A stretch of DNA of 64,000 bases from the NCBI GenBank assembly GCA_964019165.1, contig OZ025276.1:14834813-14898812 (forward strand), given 5' to 3'. The DNA comes from Mastigias papua. Lineage: Eukaryota > Cnidaria > Scyphozoa > Rhizostomeae > Mastigiidae. The number at the start of each line of letters is the position of its first letter. Position 1 is the first letter of the stretch. The notes under the pieces are model-generated. The model did no database searches. It was not told where the DNA came from and saw only the letters and a list, made by a program, of their open reading frames with translations. Of this stretch, positions 59,645 through 64,000 are shown one piece after another. The translations under genes were made by a program, and so were the position numbers.

Positions 59645-61477
59645 ATGGCAAAGCCAAAATTTCGTGTTTCAAAACCATATGTTGGTCGAAGGAAAAACAA
59701 GAATCTGCGTCGTAAGATTGGCAGGGTTGAGACTGAGTTAGAAGGGACAGACCGTACATCAGAAAACTATTTGTCGTCCACTGGCAAGAAGTTTCAGGCA
59801 TTTGGGATTACCGAAGAGTTGTTGTATACGGAATCACAGTCAACAGACAACTTTCTCCAAGATTCAAGTGACTGTTTCTTTCTTGTTCAGAAATCGTGTC
59901 TGCAAAGTCTAGTTGAGAAGTTTTATTGTCCCAGTTGTCAAACTGTTGGGTACTTGACATTCAACATCATAGAAAGTAAGTCACAAGGGTTTGCTGCCAA
60001 ATCTGACATTTCCTGTAATAACTGCAACACTTTCTATACTGAGCAGTTCATGTCTAGTAGGCTTGGTGATTCAGGAAAGGCTCCATTTGAAGTTAATGTT
60101 AGAGCAGTTTTTGCTTTCAGGAGCATTGGATGTGGCTTTTCTGCAATAAAAGACTGGTGCAGTAGCATGAATTTGCCAAATTGCCTATCAAAGGAAGCAT
60201 ATACTAACAACCACTCTAAAATAGGGGCTGCCAGCAAAGCAACTTTTGATGAAATATTGAAGTCTTCCAGGGAGACTATCAAGAAGGCATACAAAGATAT
60301 TGGCATTGTCCCTGATGAGCAAGGTATTTTAGATATTGCTGTCTCCTTTGATGGGTCATGGCAGAGAAGAGGACACTCTTCACATAATGGGATGGCCTCA
60401 GTAATTGAGCTAGTTACAGGACTTCCACTGGACCTTGAGGTCTTGTCAAATTTCTGTGGAAAATGTAACATCATGGAGCAAAGTGACAGTAGTGAGGAGT
60501 GGAAACTGAAGCATTCAAGGAATTGCCTGAAAAATTTTGAAGGATCTGCCAATGCTATGGAAGTTGAGTGTGCTTTGCGAATGTGGAAGAGATCCATTGA
60601 AAAGAATAGCATGAGGTACACGACAATGCTTTGTGACGGAGATAGCAAATCATTTGATGCTATAAGTGACGCACAGGCATATGGCCCAGATGTTGTCATC
60701 AAAAAGGAAGATTGTGTTAACCATATCTCTAAACGAATGGGCACAGCTCTTAGAAACCTAGTGTCTGAGGCCAAAGCTAAAGGATCATCAGTATCAGGGA
60801 AAGGGAAGCTGACCCAGCAAAAGATACTAAAAATTCAAAATTATTATGGCCGTGCTATCAAAGACCACCACGATGATATTCCTCTTCTTAAAAAGCGCAT
60901 CTTTGCAATATTATTGCATCTTTCATCATCAGATCAATTTCCAAAACACCAGCAATGTCCACCAGGTGAAAATTCTTGGTGCTTCTGGCAAAGATCATTG
61001 GCAAAAGATGTTGAGCCTGGCACACATAAGAATCATGAAACCGTCCCATCAGATGTAGGCAAATGCCTTGTGCCAATTTTTCAGAGATTATCTGAAGAAA
61101 ACCTTCTTAAGAGGTGCTCCAGAAATAGAACCCAAAATGCCAATGAAGCTTTGCACCATTTAATATGGAAGTTTTCACCAAAGGCTATATTCAATGGAAG
61201 GAAGACACTTGAGACTGCTGTACTTTTGGCACTATGTCAGTTTTCAATGGGCAAGTGTTTCAAAGATATTCTTTGCAGAATATTAGGGTTTGAGCCTGGA
61301 AAGTTCTGCAAGGCAGAAAATCTTAGAGGAAGTATTGAAAGACTCAAAAAGGCAGAATACAAAGCAAGTGAAAGGGGAAAGAAAAGAAGAAGGACATTAA
61401 AATACAATAAAAATGCAAAGGAACAATCATCACAAAATAAGGAAGGGCAAACATATAGTGCTGGTGCATTCCACTGA
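59645..61477 (+). CDS. Mutator-like (MULE) transposase
   Basis: An uninterrupted 610-codon frame starting at ATG 59645 (MAKPKFRVSK); the frame is open slightly upstream but has no earlier ATG. The N-terminus is basic. Paired CPSC (residues about 95-98) and CNNC (about 124-127) form a likely zinc-binding module. The catalytic core follows the animal Mutator-domain pattern: SFDGSWQRRGHSSHNG with Asp236, DLEVLSNFCGKC, GSANAMEVECALRMWKRS, then LCDGDSKSFDAI with Asp331/Asp333, CVNHISKRMGTALRNL, and NANEALHHLIW with Glu501, giving a DDE triad by pattern. The C-terminus is Lys/Arg-rich. It would cut and paste the surrounding element. No frameshift or stop is present, and there is no sign of splicing. 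Lack of introns and codon style differ from neighbouring genes. Similar proteins are often listed as uncharacterised in invertebrate genomes; Phantom-type MULEs are the nearest named group I know. Confidence 0.92.
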   Translation: MAKPKFRVSKPYVGRRKNKNLRRKIGRVETELEGTDRTSENYLSSTGKKFQAFGITEELLYTESQSTDNFLQDSSDCFFLVQKSCLQSLVEKFYCPSCQTVGYLTFNIIESKSQGFAAKSDISCNNCNTFYTEQFMSSRLGDSGKAPFEVNVRAVFAFRSIGCGFSAIKDWCSSMNLPNCLSKEAYTNNHSKIGAASKATFDEILKSSRETIKKAYKDIGIVPDEQGILDIAVSFDGSWQRRGHSSHNGMASVIELVTGLPLDLEVLSNFCGKCNIMEQSDSSEEWKLKHSRNCLKNFEGSANAMEVECALRMWKRSIEKNSMRYTTMLCDGDSKSFDAISDAQAYGPDVVIKKEDCVNHISKRMGTALRNLVSEAKAKGSSVSGKGKLTQQKILKIQNYYGRAIKDHHDDIPLLKKRIFAILLHLSSSDQFPKHQQCPPGENSWCFWQRSLAKDVEPGTHKNHETVPSDVGKCLVPIFQRLSEENLLKRCSRNRTQNANEALHHLIWKFSPKAIFNGRKTLETAVLLALCQFSMGKCFKDILCRILGFEPGKFCKAENLRGSIERLKKAEYKASERGKKRRRTLKYNKNAKEQSSQNKEGQTYSAGAFH

Positions 61478-62103
61478 TTTATAAAATGTCTTTTAAAAAG
61501 ATATTTAATATTTAAGGATGCTATTCTATTATAGAAACCAGGATTTTTTGCAAAAAGTACTTTTGCAAGCATATTGAGAAAGCATATTTGACTTTCAGTG
61601 AACATTTCTGTGTGCAAAAGTTTAAACTCATTTTTCTCAAAACTAATATTTTATGGTAGTGCTTTCGCGGTCAAATTCCCCATTTTGTTATGCTTTATGG
61701 AAAACCAAATATCTATATATCATTTGAAAGCTAACATAATGTAGAATGCAATGACATGTTTAGTTTTTAGATCATTCTCATTATTTATGAGTTTTGTTGT
61801 GTCCAATTATTGGTAGTCCGGTCAAAATTTCTCATTTTGGAAAAAAATCATGATAACTATGGATATGGAGGCTATTTTTCATTTTACCTACTTTTGTTGC
61901 ACTCTACAGACTATGAGGAATCTAATGATATATAGCAATCAGTGGTTAATCATAATAGAACAAATTGGGGTGTCAGATCCCATGCCCACTATTTAGGAAT
62001 TGTTCCCTCGTTTCCATGGCAACTATTTGAATTTTCTAAATTTTGTCAACTTTTTCGGAATCTGCACTCAAAACTACCCTATTGTGTGTAATTTGAGGTT
62101 CTT
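61478..62103. other. 3' non-coding part of the Mutator-like element
   Basis: AT-rich sequence between the transposase stop and the right inverted terminus. It has internal short similarities to the left subterminal region (for example AAAAAATCATGA at both ends) that could serve as transposase binding sites. No gene. Confidence 0.5.
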
Positions 62104-62150
62104 GGCATTATTGTGTATGGAAATAGCTTTTTGACCAGTCACCCACCTTA

Positions 62151-62490
62151 AAGCTCTAACGAACCGGAAATGACGCTTTGATTAATCCACACACATAAAC
62201 ATGGGTCTGAATGTCACGTGGCTATTATAAATGGACTCCGTGGAATTATCGAGAAACATAAGAAACACGAAACGAACACAAATCGAACACGAATCGAACA
62301 CGAATCGAGCACGAAACAAGTAAAAGTTCTAAGAGGAACAGAATTATCAAAAGTTAAGGGTCAATGGAATTTCATCCATCTAGAGTGATACACAGAGATA
62401 TAAAAATAATCAAATCATTGGATGATAGTGTAACTAAACTAAAATGAACAAAAATATTGAAACTGAGACAACAATACTTAATGACTGGGA
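62151..62490. other. Flank between transposon and TMEM135, with short repeats
   Basis: This covers the TMEM135 3' flank. At about 62265-62320 there are several tandem 11-bp units of the type CGAACACGAAT. Nothing else is recognised. Confidence 0.55.
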
Positions 62491-63714
62491 TCACTCTTCA
62501 ACCATTTGCAGAGGAAATGGATCAAAATCAGGAAACAAAAAAGAGCTTCCTAGCCCGAAAGTATCGAGCCATTTTCGATTCATCTCCATGAACCTAGAAC
62601 AAAAATGAAATTTGGTCATGTAGTAAATAGGCTCTGTTTTGAGTAAAAACAAAAACAGACAACAGACTAAAAGCAATTGAGACATTTTAATCTCAATAAG
62701 TTGCTAATATCAGTAAAATTATAACCAACTATTCTACAAGATTAAATCGAGAACTGCTATACCCAAAGCAATCTTTTTCTCTGAACAAAAAATTCGAAAT
62801 TGATTCTAAGAATCAGTTTCGTTTTCCATGCAAAGAGAATGAGACTGTATAGTCTCCCAGTTTTGCAATGTTCAAGATGAAACAGTAGAATGCCAGGACA
62901 TTGGCCATACTGTACATAACGAACAAAAAAGCCTTTCAAAGTTCCCCCTGTGCAGTTTTAGAAAAGCATCCAGGCACAGAAATGCTACATAGACTTATTT
63001 GAAGAAGCAAAGACGCAAAGTAATCAATACAAAATGCAAAAACAAAAACAACCATGTACCTTGAACCAGTAAGATTTTGTAAAAACTTCCAATAAGCCGG
63101 ATTGAGATTATGAGGTTCCAAAACAGCCTATGTTTGCAAAAATAAAATAAAACCTCAGGGTGATTCGATCTATCGCATCATCGAATATGAAAAGACTTGC
63201 CAAAAGTTCTGAGACACTTTGAACTTTCCGCATTCTACAATGAACTTTTATCTCCCTCCTCCCCTAAAACAATGATGATCTGTTGATTTTTGGGAGAGGT
63301 CTACGCCATAATGGGAACATTTCACGTGTACGCCAACTTCAAGTGTCCCATTGACGAACCAACATTGTTCTAGGGTGAAGGGGGTGTGTGTCTATGCTGC
63401 AACGGTTAAAAAATGTAGAGGAATGCGGTTTTTTATTAGTTTTTTGTAAGTGTCCCAAAGACTTTTGGCGCGTATTGTACATCAAGCTAACGAGTATCAG
63501 GTATACATAAAACTACATAAACATACATGTGAATACAAAAAAACAAATAAGTAAAACATATGTTCAAGTTGTGAGTCAATGAACGAAGAAAGAGCGCGTA
63601 ATTGTGACTACTCACCGCATGAAACATAACAGCCGTAGATACTGCATAGAGTATTACATCACCGTGTTTATGCCAAGGGAGTTTGCCGCTTTGAACGCCA
63701 CGAAAATAGAGTAC
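62491..63714 (-). CDS. TMEM135: TMEM135 (probable), last three exons
   Basis: Minus-strand exons 63616-63714 (33 codons, phase 0), 63060-63127 (ending phase 2) and 62491-62593 (stop TGA at 62491-62493) join in frame with GT-AG borders. The peptide runs KHGDVILYAVSTAVMFHA, then AVLEPHNLNPAYWKFLQNLT, then GSRFMEMNRKWLDTFG, and ends LQMVEE. The blocks HGDxILYAxSTAxxFHAA, EPHNLxPxYWKFLxxLT and MNRxxLDxFG fit the C-terminus of TMEM135, a multipass membrane protein linked to peroxisomes and mitochondrial dynamics. The rest of the gene lies to the right of the window. The match is from memory of family motifs, so the symbol is probable rather than certain. Confidence 0.7.
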
Positions 63715-64000
63715 CTGAGACGAAACAGCGCAGAGATATTCGACGAATGATAGAAAGATAACAAAAAAGAGGAACAGGAGAGAGAATATCGATAATGCAC
63801 TTTCATCTTAACAATTTCAGTGTGTAAACCTCAAAGATACAACAGGCCAGAAAGCATGCCAGAAACATTAACATAATAATGTAGCTATTTTATGATACTT
63901 ATTGTTGTGAAATATTCCTTTTTCACCATTTTCCTAAACAGTCCTTTCTTTCGACAAGGAAAGCCAGCAAAAAACCATAAACAACATATTTTACTGATGA
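63715..64000 (-). other. TMEM135 intron
   Basis: Sequence upstream of the first visible TMEM135 exon; no further exon with conserved sequence is seen before the window edge. Confidence 0.5.

Larger units (their letters stand above)
59104..62150 (+). mobile_element. Mutator-like DNA transposon, apparently complete
   Basis: A 3.05-kb element with inverted ends: left TTAAGGTGGGTGACTAGTCA from 59104 and, on the other strand, right TTAAGGTGGGTGACTGGTCA ending at 62150, matching over about 23 bp with one mismatch. It encloses a single intact transposase gene. Both junctions are the palindrome TTAA, which may be part of the inverted repeat or a TTAA target duplication. Beyond TTAA the flanks (GTAGGACAG and AGCTCTAAC) do not match as the 8-9 bp duplication expected of Mutator elements. 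It sits between ADGB and TMEM135. Confidence 0.9.

Noticed and set aside
60034..60774. 246-codon minus-strand open frame inside the transposase gene
   Set aside because: It is antisense to the conserved DDE core and has no recognisable domain.
1..64000. CRISPR array, operon, or bacterial-type mobile element
   Set aside because: The spliced animal genes rule out a prokaryotic source, and the tandem repeats lack unique spacers.

Overview
This is a eukaryotic, animal nuclear window. The genes are split by many GT-AG introns, there is no operon structure, the sequence is AT-rich, and several DNA transposons and microsatellites are scattered through it. The gene set (NOX4-type NADPH oxidase, MAP7-family protein, mitochondrial ribosomal protein uS9m, androglobin, TMEM135) is metazoan. 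Short to medium introns and a Mutator-like transposase of a type common in invertebrates suggest an invertebrate. I cannot place the phylum from sequence alone.

Layout. About 900-2490, minus: three consecutive exons from the N-terminal part of a NOX4 gene that runs off the left edge. 2491-11628: no convincing gene, only a possible hAT scrap, short duplications and an unexplained small ORF island. 11629-19299, minus: complete five-exon MAP7-family microtubule-binding protein (813 aa). 20728-29771, minus: complete 14-exon MRPS9 (413 aa), with microsatellites in its introns. 29772-32711: gap between the MRPS9 and ADGB start codons, holding one orphan minus-strand exon and, next to ADGB, a cluster of RFX-like, forkhead-like and YY1-like sites. 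32712-58007, plus: complete 34-exon androglobin gene (ADGB, 1804 aa), whose reading frame I followed exon by exon without a break. Its introns hold a foldback element, a hAT-like MITE, two related terminal-inverted-repeat elements, a tRNA-SINE scrap and a 43-bp tandem repeat that copies a splice donor. 59104-62150: apparently complete Mutator-like DNA transposon with an intact 610-aa transposase and matching inverted termini. 62491-63714, minus: the last three exons of a probable TMEM135 gene that runs off the right edge.

The host genes do not form one pathway. MRPS9 serves mitochondrial translation, NOX4 is a membrane haem oxidase, MAP7 binds microtubules, TMEM135 is a peroxisome/mitochondrion-associated membrane protein, and androglobin is a calpain-globin chimera tied to ciliated and spermatogenic cells. 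As I recall, NOX4 and TMEM135 share human 11q14, and MAP7 and ADGB share human 6q, so the neighbourhood may keep pieces of ancestral linkage.

I found no wholly new system. The most interesting points are the globin haem-ligand pattern of this androglobin, its compact upstream motif cluster, the foldback element, the duplicated splice-donor array and the intact transposon.
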